The position numbers and the translations under genes were made by a program. The notes under the pieces are model-generated. The model saw only the letters and a program-made list of their open reading frames with translations. It ran no database searches and was not told the DNA's origin. From an uncultured Acidimicrobiaceae bacterium (lineage in GTDB: Bacteria > Actinomycetota > Acidimicrobiia > Spongiisociales > UBA5794), in NCBI GenBank assembly GCA_947258985.1, contig CAMYKI010000050.1, forward strand, positions 1 through 43,980: a DNA stretch of 43,980 bases. The letters run 5' to 3'. Positions 1 through 7,262 of the stretch are shown piece by piece; positions within the stretch are counted from its first letter, which is position 1; each line of letters starts with the position of its first letter.

Positions 1-12
1 ATTTATACGCAC
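1..12 (-). CDS. Flagellin gene, first four codons only (partial)
   Basis: On the minus strand a textbook Shine-Dalgarno AAGGAGGT (positions 27 to 20) is followed after 7 nt by GTG CGT ATA AAT, which encodes (M)RIN, the usual opening of bacterial flagellins (MRIN...). The gene runs off the left edge. A sigma-28-like promoter lies upstream at 82-108, and the leader holds two CsrA-type sites, as expected for a flagellin gene next to csrA/fliW. Identification rests on four residues plus context, so another flagellar gene with an MRIN start cannot be excluded. Confidence 0.6.
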
Positions 13-75
13 TGTGAGTACCTCCTTGTAGGACGGTGCGCTTCACCAACCGTCAACATCCATGTCAACGCTTCC
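13..75 (-). promoter_or_regulatory. Flagellin leader with RBS and two CsrA-like sites
   Basis: The predicted leader runs from about 75 down to 13. It contains ACATGGATGT (65 to 56), which fits the core ACANGGANGU of the CsrA SELEX motif, and TACAAGGAGGT (30 to 20), which overlaps the Shine-Dalgarno and presents AAGGAG in a loop closed by a short UAC/GUA stem. Two sites, one on the RBS, is the arrangement known for the Bacillus subtilis hag leader. CsrA binding here is inference. Confidence 0.5.
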
Positions 76-81
76 CCACCA

Positions 82-108
82 CAGTCGGCACCCCCCTCAC
101 CCGGATAA
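82..108 (-). promoter_or_regulatory. Sigma-28-like promoter of the left-edge flagellin gene
   Basis: Read on the minus strand: TTAT, preceded by GC, then exactly 15 nt, then GCCGACTG. It matches the other flagellar promoters of the window and the classical FliA layout (TAAA-N15-GCCGATAA). The predicted start of transcription near 75 gives a leader of about 63 nt. Confidence 0.7.
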
Positions 109-150
109 GCACAAACCCCCAGAATCAGAGCCAAAGCCAGAGCCAGAGGG

Positions 151-196
151 TTCTTGCGTAAACGCTGCCGGAATACCGGCAGCGTTTACGCAAGAA
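151..196. repeat. Perfect 21-bp inverted repeat with 4-nt centre
   Basis: Positions 151-171 are exactly complementary to 176-196, separated by AATA. There is no T-tract on either side. It sits between two divergent genes, the flagellin-like gene (minus) and the DUF547 gene (plus), so it is not an obvious terminator of either. It could be a cruciform-forming element, a REP-like repeat or an operator. Confidence 0.85.
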
Positions 197-259
197 GCGG
201 GGGAGCAGCCGCAAAGACGCCGCGGGAACACAGGTCGGCCGTTCGGGGTTGACGGGCTC

Positions 260-1036
260 ATGAGTGGAGACAGCCCGAATCCGTTGCTAGCGGGATGGTC
301 GATGCTGCGGGCACGGCGTGTTCGGAGACCGGGCCCCCATGGTTCGGCAACCGTGGACCACGCTCCGCTGGCCGAAGTGCTCGACGTTCTGAAAGGCGGG
401 GGGGTTGCGGCCCTGGCGGGTCAGCGCGCCCGGCTCGATCAGTACCGGCGGGCTCTGGAAGCCGCCGATCCCGACCGGCTGTCCGGCGACGAAGCCCTTG
501 CCTTCTGGCTCAACCTCTACAACGCCGGGGCGCTTGATCTGGCTGCCGTTGCCGCCGCCGACGGCGAGTCCAGCGTTCTTCGGGTGCCCGGGGCATTTCG
601 AAATCCGTGGGCGACCGTCGGCGGTGAACGGCTGTCCCTCGATGACATGGAGCACGGCAAGATCCGTCGGTTCAAGGACCCTCGAATCCACAGCGCCCTC
701 GTGTGCGGATCGGTGTCATGTCCGACCCTCCGCTACGAGCCATTTCAAGGGGAAACGCTCGATGAGCAACTCGAGGATCAGATGCGAAGCTTCCTCGCCG
801 GGGGCGGCGCCGCATACGACCCTGCCGATCGGAGGCTTCTGCTGTCGAGGGTATTCCTCTGGTTCGGCGCCGACTTCGTGCGGCCGACACGGATGCCCAC
901 CTGGATTCCGGCGCGGAAGTCATCTATCGCAAATGCGGTGTCGCGCTGGCTCGCGCCGGAGGATCAGGTAGGCGTCGCCAATGCGAGCGTGGAATTCGCC
1001 TCATACGACTGGGGTCTTGCCTGCACCATCGGATGA
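260..1036 (+). CDS. DUF547 family protein
   Basis: A protein of about 258 residues from ATG 260. Family-typical blocks are visible: AFWLNLYNAGAL, then HSALVCGSVSCPTLR, then LLSRVFLWFGADF, and YDWGL near the C-terminus. The biochemical role of DUF547 proteins is not established; a Cys and His in the conserved blocks have prompted suggestions of a hydrolase-like fold. The frame is open upstream to 62, but that part would run through the 21-bp palindrome and is Pro/Glu-rich with no RBS, so I take ATG 260 (ATG 302 is another option). The 3' end overlaps the convergent membrane-protein gene by 36 bp. No flagellar link is apparent beyond its position. Confidence 0.75.
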   Translation: MSGDSPNPLLAGWSMLRARRVRRPGPHGSATVDHAPLAEVLDVLKGGGVAALAGQRARLDQYRRALEAADPDRLSGDEALAFWLNLYNAGALDLAAVAAADGESSVLRVPGAFRNPWATVGGERLSLDDMEHGKIRRFKDPRIHSALVCGSVSCPTLRYEPFQGETLDEQLEDQMRSFLAGGGAAYDPADRRLLLSRVFLWFGADFVRPTRMPTWIPARKSSIANAVSRWLAPEDQVGVANASVEFASYDWGLACTIG

Positions 1037-1654
1037 CGCGGCTCTTGCGGCGAGAACTGTGAGCGTGACCGTTATCAGCGCAGCGGCAACATCGAAGGGG
1101 AGAACTAGTCGCAACATCTCGCCTCCGTCGACGAGCCAGCCAGCGTCGGGTGCGAGGCCCACTTCAACGAGATAGAGAGCGATCGAGAGCACGCACACCA
1201 GACTCATCATGACTCCTCCGGCAAACGCAGCACCGCGACCCCAAAGCGATCGTAGGGCGAGCGTCGTACCGGCTACCACCCAGGCGATATCGAGCGCTGA
1301 TAGAAGCTGCAGAAACTGCAGCGATGGCTGGTATTGCATTGCCGCAGACGATGCCAGTGTCACAAGACCGGTGACACCGGTCACGATGACAATCAGCGCG
1401 ATTGCCGTGCCAAGGTGGCGCCGGGCGGTCGACCAATTGCGGTCCTCGAACCAGACGCTGTCTCCGTGCGGTGCGAGAGCCCAGGTGAGGGCGAACGAGA
1501 AGACCACCAGCGCCGATAGATGGATGAGGAGATCCCAGCGACGGTCCTCAGCCGGTGGCAGTAGCAGCAACGCTGCCGAGATCGCAAGGGCGACGAAAAG
1601 CCACGGCACAGCACGCAGAACGGCGGCTTCCATGCTCTTGGGGTTGCCGGCCAT
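1001..1654 (-). CDS. Multi-pass membrane protein, function unknown
   Basis: 217 residues with about six hydrophobic segments (for example near residues 12-32, 42-60, 80-102, 115-130, 145-165 and 190-208). No recognised motif or domain. The short charged loops fit a polytopic inner-membrane protein. It is convergent with the DUF547 gene and overlaps its last 36 bp. The methyltransferase gene on the same strand begins at 2546 and ends 31 bp before this start, so the two may share a transcript. I cannot assign a function. Confidence 0.6.
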   Translation of the reverse strand: MAGNPKSMEAAVLRAVPWLFVALAISAALLLLPPAEDRRWDLLIHLSALVVFSFALTWALAPHGDSVWFEDRNWSTARRHLGTAIALIVIVTGVTGLVTLASSAAMQYQPSLQFLQLLSALDIAWVVAGTTLALRSLWGRGAAFAGGVMMSLVCVLSIALYLVEVGLAPDAGWLVDGGEMLRLVLPFDVAAALITVTLTVLAARAASSDGAGKTPVV

Positions 1655-1685
1655 GCGGTGAGGCTAGCCACCCGGAGGAGATTGC

Positions 1686-2546
1686 TCAGCGGGCCGAGTC
1701 GGAAAGGCGACGTTCGGCCAACTCGATGTACTCGGGGTTGATCTCATATCCCACGTAGTGGCGCCCGGTCTCGGCGGCGGCAACAGCTGTTGCGGCAACG
1801 CCCATGAACGGGTCCAGGACGAGATCCCCTTCAAACGTGTACAGCTCGATGAGGCGACGGGGGAGTTCCACCGGGAACGGAGCTGGATGGCCGACACGGC
1901 GGGCCGATTCGGGCGGCATCTCCCAAAGCGACATCGTCGCAGCAAGGAACTCGTCTCTGCTTATTGTGTCGGTTCCGGCACGTTCGCGGCGGAACGATTC
2001 CTTGCTCCCGACGATCACATACTCGTGCACGTCGCGCAGAGTTGGGTTCTTCGCCGACTGCCATGAACCCCATGCACAGGAGCCACCGGCCGCCCGCGCC
2101 TTCTGCCAAATGATTTCGCCTCGCAGCATGAATCCGATGTCGGTGAGCAGATCTGCGACGTAGTGGTTCAGCGGCAGGTACGGTTTGCGGCCCAGATTGG
2201 CAACGTTCACCGCAATCCGGCCGCCGGCCTCGAGGACGCGGTAGGTCTCCCGGAACACACGCTCCAACAGACCGAGGTACTCATCCAGCGACAAATCATC
2301 GTCGTAGTCCTTGCCGACGTTATAGGGAGGTGAGGTGACCATGAGAGCGACCGTGCCGTCGGGGATCTCATTCATATCTTCAGACGAATGGGCAAATATC
2401 TGATTGCGGATGGTCTCGGGGGCGTCGGCAACCAGGCCCGTGGGCTCGGGCGCTTCCGTTTCGCTGGTCATCCGGCGGGCGTAATAGGCCGAAGAGTCAT
2501 GACTCTCCCGCTTGCCCGCGCCAAAACTGGCGGTGCTGGTTGCCAA
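1686..2546 (-). CDS. Site-specific DNA methyltransferase (SPPY type)
   Basis: 286 residues. The catalytic motif IV TSPPYN is at about residues 71-76 and the S-adenosylmethionine-binding motif DPFMG, followed by a GYEINPEY stretch, lies near the C-terminus. This order (catalytic motif before the SAM motif) is that of beta-class amino-methyltransferases; SPPY occurs in both N4-cytosine and N6-adenine enzymes, so the modified base is undecided. The TTG start at 2546 is supported by GAGGAGGTG five nt upstream; an internal ATG (2471) is weaker. No restriction endonuclease is adjacent, so it looks like a solitary methyltransferase, possibly regulatory (as CcrM is elsewhere) or a remnant of a restriction system. 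Confidence 0.85.
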   Translation of the reverse strand: MATSTASFGAGKRESHDSSAYYARRMTSETEAPEPTGLVADAPETIRNQIFAHSSEDMNEIPDGTVALMVTSPPYNVGKDYDDDLSLDEYLGLLERVFRETYRVLEAGGRIAVNVANLGRKPYLPLNHYVADLLTDIGFMLRGEIIWQKARAAGGSCAWGSWQSAKNPTLRDVHEYVIVGSKESFRRERAGTDTISRDEFLAATMSLWEMPPESARRVGHPAPFPVELPRRLIELYTFEGDLVLDPFMGVAATAVAAAETGRHYVGYEINPEYIELAERRLSDSAR

Positions 2547-2700
2547 GACGCACCTCCTCGTCTGGAAACCGTAGCAGTGGGTAAGCCCAGTTTTCGCGAT
2601 CTAGGAGGGTGGTCGGAAGACTCCGGCGGATCGAGACAGGCTCCGAATGGCGCGACAGTCCTGCTCCGGGCCGGAGCACTCGTCACTTTCGGCCGGACTC

Positions 2701-3525
2701 CTACGTCTGCCGTGCCCGGTAGGAACCGAGAACGAGGAGGTGTGCCAGCGTTGCCGGTTGCGGGTCGATGACCCGGCGCAGACCTTCGGGGCCGGGCGGG
2801 TGCACCAGGTCGACAAAGAAGCGGTAGCTCCATCGCTCATCGCTAGGCCGGGATTCGATACGCGTCAGGTTGGCGCCACGCAGGCCGAGTTCGGTCAGGG
2901 CCAGGGCCAGGGCCCCCGGTCGGTGCTCGGTCGTGAACATGATCGTCGTCTTGTCGTCGTCGGGATCGACTTCTGTGCCACCCTTGGCGAGCACGAAGAA
3001 CCGGGTCGTGTTGTGGTCGCGATCCATCGTGTTCTCTCTCATCACGGTGAGCCCATGCGGCGGTCCCGACTCCGGCGGCCCCAGAGCGGCGACGGATGGA
3101 TCGGCGTCTGCGGCAACCTCACGAACCGCACCGGCAGTGTCGTGGCGGGGCACGGGTCGGATGTCGAGTCGGTTCAGGGTGGCCTCCGCCTGCGCCAGCG
3201 CCTCCGGGTGAGACTTCACGAAGCGGACTCCCTCGAGATCTGCGCCCGGCACCCCGAGCAGCGCATGGCGGATCTCCACCAGATGCTCTCTTCGTATAGA
3301 AACGGGACCGCGGCCCTCCGCCCCCGCCAGCCGGTCCAGGACGGGCAGCACGCTTCCCGTCGTCGAGTTCTCTACGGGCATCACCAATCGTTCCACGGCG
3401 CCATCATCGAGGGCGTCGAAAGAAGCGACGAAGCTGGGATATCCGACCGCTTCGTCGTTTGGGAAGACCTCGCCGACAGCGCGGTAGCTGTATGAATGGG
3501 CTTCACCCTGGTATCCAATATGCAT
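2701..3525 (-). CDS. pheA: Prephenate dehydratase
   Basis: 274 residues; converts prephenate to phenylpyruvate in phenylalanine synthesis. The start is the ATG giving MHIGYQGEAHSYS; the frame is open far upstream, but that part is not protein-like. The substrate-binding catalytic domain spans roughly residues 1-180 and contains the TRFFVL block with the catalytic Thr. It is followed by an ACT regulatory domain (about 190-270) with GALALALTEL and the ESRP motif used for phenylalanine feedback. The length is typical of the monofunctional enzyme. It lies just downstream of the PPOX-family gene on the same strand (11 bp gap), so the two may be co-transcribed. Confidence 0.9.
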   Translation of the reverse strand: MHIGYQGEAHSYSYRAVGEVFPNDEAVGYPSFVASFDALDDGAVERLVMPVENSTTGSVLPVLDRLAGAEGRGPVSIRREHLVEIRHALLGVPGADLEGVRFVKSHPEALAQAEATLNRLDIRPVPRHDTAGAVREVAADADPSVAALGPPESGPPHGLTVMRENTMDRDHNTTRFFVLAKGGTEVDPDDDKTTIMFTTEHRPGALALALTELGLRGANLTRIESRPSDERWSYRFFVDLVHPPGPEGLRRVIDPQPATLAHLLVLGSYRARQT

Positions 3526-3536
3526 CGCCGGTGACC

Positions 3537-4082
3537 CTAGCCCTCCCATGCGGGCAGCCCGTCGATGCTGACTGTGTTGTTGTCCCGCTTGTATGTCTCG
3601 ATCTGATCGTGGGTCTTGCCTTCTCCCCACCTCGCAAGGCGGGAGCGCTGGCCGACGAGTGTCATCTCGGGCACGCCGAAGCCACAAGAGTCGGCGACCC
3701 TCGTAGCGCCGATCCGAATGATCGACCGGATGTTCTGGTGGGGAGGGAATGCCGTCAGGAGATCCTCGAAGTGAGGGTTTCCCGGGACCAGGTGAGTGCC
3801 CCTCCCGTAGACGCGAATGATGCGCGGCTTTTCGCCAAACGAGCACCACATGAGCGTGATTCGCCCGTTCTCCCGGACATGGGCGATGGTCTCAGCGCCG
3901 GAGCCGACGAGGTCGACGTAGGCGACCGTGTCGGGATCGATGACTCGCAAGGTGTCCATGCCTTTTGGCGACAGGTTGACATGGCCACCGTCTGCGAGCG
4001 GAGCTGTGGCGACGAAGAACATCGGCTGTTCCTCGATGAACCGCTGCACCGGTACTTCGATTGTTCTATAGACACGTCCCAT
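3537..4082 (-). CDS. Pyridoxamine 5'-phosphate oxidase family protein
   Basis: 181 residues with the N-terminal pattern of the PPOX-like split-barrel flavoprotein family: FIEEQPMFFVATAP, then HVNLSPKGMDTLRVID, then VAYVDLVGSGAETIAHVRENGRITLMW. Members bind FMN, heme or F420; the cofactor and substrate of this one cannot be told from sequence alone, and it is not the housekeeping PdxH type. The start ATG 4082 is 28 bp from the divergent murI start, so the promoters of both must lie in or overlap that short gap. It leads into pheA on the same strand. Confidence 0.8.
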   Translation of the reverse strand: MGRVYRTIEVPVQRFIEEQPMFFVATAPLADGGHVNLSPKGMDTLRVIDPDTVAYVDLVGSGAETIAHVRENGRITLMWCSFGEKPRIIRVYGRGTHLVPGNPHFEDLLTAFPPHQNIRSIIRIGATRVADSCGFGVPEMTLVGQRSRLARWGEGKTHDQIETYKRDNNTVSIDGLPAWEG

Positions 4083-4110
4083 AGGCGGGTCACACTAACG
4101 TCCAACGGCG

Positions 4111-5430
4111 ATGGCTTCTGTAGGCGTCTTCGATTCGGGTGTCGGTGGGTTGTCCGTTCTTGCGGAGATTCGCCGGATTGCCGCCGACCTGTCCGTTGTG
4201 TACCTCGCCGATCAGGCGTGGGCGCCCTACGGCGAGCGCCGCCTTCGTGAGGTACGTTCGCGATCGGTGGCCATCGCCCGGTACCTCATCGATCGAGACT
4301 GCGATCCCATTGTGGTTGCCTGCAACAGCGCCTCGGCGGCGGCACTGCATCATCTCCGAGAGGTGTTCTCCGACAAGCGATTTGTCGGAATGGAACCTGC
4401 CGTCAAGCCCGCGGCCAGCCAGAGCGAGCGGGGAGTTATCGGCGTGCTGGCAACAGAAGCGACCTTCCAGGGAGAGCTGTATGCCTCGGTCGTCGGTCGA
4501 CATGCCAACGGCACCGAGGTTGTGGAACAAGCTTGCCTCGGTCTCGCTGCGGCAGTGGAACGCCTCGGCCCCGATCACCCGGAGACAATCGAGCTACTGG
4601 CCACGTACGTAGATCCCCTTTTGGCGGCGGGGGCCGACACGATTGTCCTGGGATGCACCCACTACCCGTTTCTCATGCCGGCGATCCGGCGCCTGGCCGG
4701 AGACACGGTTTCCGTCATCGATCCGGCTCCTGCTGTGGCCAGGCAAGCCATTCGCCTCGTCGGCGAGGAGCCACGAAGAGCTGGGAAGACGACGTTCTTG
4801 ACCACCGGCGATCCTGCTGCGTTTGCGGTTCAGGTCGAGTCGTTGCTCGGGGTCGCCGTCGCACCCGAACGTGTGGAGATCGCACGGCAGTGCGAGATAT
4901 ACGTCGTCAAGGGTGACCTGACGCGGCAGGACGTCGATGCGATCGTCAACGCCGCAAACGACGGGCTGCAGCACGGTGGGGGAGTCGCCGCCGCAATCTC
5001 GCGGGCCGGGGGCTCGCTCATCCAGCAGGAGTCGGACGATTGGGTTCGCCGACACGGCAGGCTTTCTCCAGGAACGGCGGCAACAACGGGGGCGGGAGCT
5101 ATGTCGGCGCGATATGTCATCCACGTTGCCGGTCCGATCTTCCGGGAGGGTCAGGACAACGAAGGGCTGTTGCGGGCCGCCGTTACTGCGGCTCTGGAGG
5201 CGGCAGTTGCAGCCGATGCGCGCTCGATCGCTTTTCCGGCAATATCCGCAGGCATTTACGGCTATCCCATGGCCGAGGCCGCTGCGGTTCTCGGCGATGA
5301 GGTGGTGCGTTGGGTGGACCGACACCCCGGAGCGCTAGACGAAGTTCGCCTGGTGGGCTTCAATGAGGAAGCTGCCGATCACCTCCGTACCGCACTGGGT
5401 CGGGCGCGTTCTGGATCCTCCGCCGGCTAA
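4111..5430 (+). CDS. murI: Glutamate racemase fused to a C-terminal macro domain
   Basis: 439 residues, far longer than the usual 260-280 of MurI. Residues 1-255 are a complete racemase making D-glutamate for peptidoglycan: DSGVGG at the N-terminus and both catalytic cysteines in ACNSAS (Cys71) and GCTHYP (Cys182). Residues about 261-430 are a macro domain: VKGDLTRQDVDAIVNAAN, then the HGGGVAAAI loop and SAGIYGYP near the end, the ADP-ribose-binding features of MacroD-like proteins. No stop or new RBS separates the halves, so this is a true in-frame fusion. The macro half could hydrolyse ADP-ribosyl or O-acetyl-ADP-ribose substrates, or sense ADP-ribose; its role with the racemase is unknown. 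The 3' end overlaps the convergent HD-domain gene by 4 bp. Confidence 0.9.
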   Translation: MASVGVFDSGVGGLSVLAEIRRIAADLSVVYLADQAWAPYGERRLREVRSRSVAIARYLIDRDCDPIVVACNSASAAALHHLREVFSDKRFVGMEPAVKPAASQSERGVIGVLATEATFQGELYASVVGRHANGTEVVEQACLGLAAAVERLGPDHPETIELLATYVDPLLAAGADTIVLGCTHYPFLMPAIRRLAGDTVSVIDPAPAVARQAIRLVGEEPRRAGKTTFLTTGDPAAFAVQVESLLGVAVAPERVEIARQCEIYVVKGDLTRQDVDAIVNAANDGLQHGGGVAAAISRAGGSLIQQESDDWVRRHGRLSPGTAATTGAGAMSARYVIHVAGPIFREGQDNEGLLRAAVTAALEAAVAADARSIAFPAISAGIYGYPMAEAAAVLGDEVVRWVDRHPGALDEVRLVGFNEEAADHLRTALGRARSGSSAG

Positions 5431-6908
5431 CCCTGGAGCAGTGAGGCGGCTGCCTTCGCGACCGCCGGGTCGAAGCGGGAACCCGACTCCTCGCCGAGTT
5501 TGTCCACGACGGCGGTTGCGCTCATCGGGCCCTCTTCTGAGGCGGGACGCATCCAGGCATCCACGGAGTCGGCAACAGCAATTATTCGCGCTCCGAGCGG
5601 GATGTCATCTGCCGAAACGCCCTCGGGTCCTTCGCCGTCCCATCGCTCTAGTTGACGGCTGACCGCCTCGGCCACGGATGGACCGGCAGACGGCAATGCG
5701 TATCGTCCGGCTCTTTCCGCGGAGCTCTGCAGGGCATCGGGCGCCTCGGCACCTTCTACGGGACCGACGGTGCGTCCGACGTCGTGAAGCAGCGCCGCCA
5801 GCTTCAGGCTTGCCAGGTCACGACCTTTGAGCCCGAGGCTCTCGGCGATCCGGGCGGCCAGTTCGGCAACGCGCTCGGAGTGTCCTTCGGCATAGGGCAG
5901 CATCTCGTCCGCCTGGGCGGCCAGTTGTGCCGCTACCCGCAGTTCTGTCACGGAAGCGAGCAGCATGGCCGCATCGTCGCCATCGACGAAGGCGCTGGCC
6001 GGGGCATTTGATGCGGCGGCTACCGCCTGGTCGGCCTGCTGCAGAATGGCCTCCAGGCTGAAAGTCTCTCCGCATCTGACAGATCCCACGGCAAGAATCA
6101 TCGGTATTCCGGCGGGGGCGTACGCCTCGGTGACCCGCATCAGCGAGCCGGCGAACCCTCGCAAGTCCATGACTACCTGACGGGCGTCGACGATGGCAAA
6201 TGTGTTGCGGTCGAGCGCATAAGTGTTCGCCCCGTAGCGGCGAGCGGAGTTCTCGTATGCGTCGGCAAGGCGGCGTCGTAGCCCGCTCACCGTCAACGGG
6301 TCGGTGCGCTGGCGCGCCGTGTCCAGGTTGCGCAATCGCAAGGTGAACAGAACAGGTGTGGCGCCTGCCTCGAGAAATTCTGCCAGATCGGACTCGAATG
6401 CCGACGAGTTCGCCAGGCCGGTGACCGGGTCGGTCCGGCCGCCCGATCCGCCGTTGGCCTCCTCGTTCTCGATGAAGGTCTCGACCATGGTCTCTTCGGA
6501 GTCCTCGGGATCGACGAAGCTGTAGATGGCCCGTTCGTTGCCTTCCGCGACGACTCCCGAGAAACCCTCACGCATCATTGCAACGGCGACTTCCTCGCCT
6601 CCGGCGTGGCACACGGCGACGACCGGCACTTCGTCCCCGACCTCGAAGTCCTTGCGTCTGATGGTCTTGCCGGGGGGAACGCGGGTCGAGACGGCAACGA
6701 CCTCGGCGCTGCCAATGCTCTCTAGGTCGTCGCTGACGTCGAAGAAACCGCAGTCACGCATCCGATTGAGGGTTGAGTCGGTGAGGCCGACGCCGATTAC
6801 CGTCTTGCGCGGTCGATCGCGCTCAGGGGCGGGGGCGGGTGCGGGCTCGGGAGCCTCGGTTGCCTCTTCCGTGATGGCTTCTTGGGGAGTTTCTGTTGCA
6901 GTGGTCAA
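5427..6908 (-). CDS. REC-like/degenerate GGDEF/degenerate HD-GYP protein
   Basis: 493 residues. An acidic Pro/Ala-rich N-terminus (1-32) leads into a receiver-like fold (about 33-130, with VPVVAVCHAGGEEVAVAM). A GGDEF-derived domain follows (DPVTGLANS at about 160), in which the signature is replaced by LDRNTF (about 232). The C-terminal HD domain (His343; His375-Asp376 in LLHDVGR) ends with RWDGEGPEG instead of the HHE-RWDGxGYP consensus, so several metal or substrate residues of HD-GYP phosphodiesterases are missing. It is probably a signalling scaffold rather than a standard cyclic-di-GMP enzyme. It has its own sigma-28-like promoter and a TTG start after GGAAGGTGA, and lies downstream of fliM-fliN, which hints at action on the flagellar switch (inference). 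Confidence 0.8.
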   Translation of the reverse strand: MTTATETPQEAITEEATEAPEPAPAPAPERDRPRKTVIGVGLTDSTLNRMRDCGFFDVSDDLESIGSAEVVAVSTRVPPGKTIRRKDFEVGDEVPVVAVCHAGGEEVAVAMMREGFSGVVAEGNERAIYSFVDPEDSEETMVETFIENEEANGGSGGRTDPVTGLANSSAFESDLAEFLEAGATPVLFTLRLRNLDTARQRTDPLTVSGLRRRLADAYENSARRYGANTYALDRNTFAIVDARQVVMDLRGFAGSLMRVTEAYAPAGIPMILAVGSVRCGETFSLEAILQQADQAVAAASNAPASAFVDGDDAAMLLASVTELRVAAQLAAQADEMLPYAEGHSERVAELAARIAESLGLKGRDLASLKLAALLHDVGRTVGPVEGAEAPDALQSSAERAGRYALPSAGPSVAEAVSRQLERWDGEGPEGVSADDIPLGARIIAVADSVDAWMRPASEEGPMSATAVVDKLGEESGSRFDPAVAKAAASLLQG

Positions 6909-6941
6909 ATCGGCTCACCTTCCGTGGCTGGCCTGATTGTT

Positions 6942-6968
6942 CAGTCGGCGAGCTTCCCCGACTCATAA
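6942..6968 (-). promoter_or_regulatory. Sigma-28-like promoter of the GGDEF/HD gene
   Basis: Minus strand: TTAT (preceded by CC), 15 nt, GCCGACTG. It lies in the 86-bp gap between the small fliN and the downstream signalling gene, so that gene can be transcribed independently of fliM-fliN. Confidence 0.7.
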
Positions 6969-6994
6969 GGTCCGTGCGTCATCGGTCTACCGCT

Positions 6995-7261
6995 TCACGC
7001 GGTCGCCGGGTCCTCGCCCTTCTCGGATGGCGCCACCATGCGGGTGACTCTGAAGCCGAGTTCTCCGTCCACAACCACGACGTCGCCCTTGGCTACGGGT
7101 GATCCACCAACCGTCATATCGACCTCTTCGCCTACTGGCTTGGCCAGTTCGATGACGCTGCCTTCTGCTAGCCGGAGGAGCTCATCGACTGTCATCGTGG
7201 TGCTCCCGAGCTCGACGGCGAGTTCGAGTTGAACCGCGTCGACTACACCATTCGTGTTCAT
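6995..7261 (-). CDS. fliN: Flagellar motor switch protein FliN (short form)
   Basis: 88 residues forming a single SpoA/FliN C-terminal domain: VQLELAVELGSTTMTVDELLRLAEGSVIEL, then VDMTVGGSPVAKGDVVVVDGELGFRVT. FliN forms the cytoplasmic C-ring with FliM and FliG and takes part in switching and export-substrate docking. It starts one base after the fliM stop and is clearly co-transcribed with fliM. A second, 256-residue FliN/FliY-type protein is encoded at 27005. The short form has only the C-ring-building domain, with no CheC-like or N-terminal extension. Confidence 0.92.
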   Translation of the reverse strand: MNTNGVVDAVQLELAVELGSTTMTVDELLRLAEGSVIELAKPVGEEVDMTVGGSPVAKGDVVVVDGELGFRVTRMVAPSEKGEDPATA

Positions 7262-7262
7262 A

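Noticed and set aside
62-259. N-terminal extension of the DUF547 protein
   Set aside because: The frame is open, but it crosses the 21-bp palindrome and the flagellin promoter, is Pro/Glu-rich and has no RBS; the family domain begins after residue 90.
3526-3849. Longer frame for prephenate dehydratase
   Set aside because: It overlaps the PPOX gene on the same strand in another frame and has no family similarity; MHIGYQGE is the natural start.
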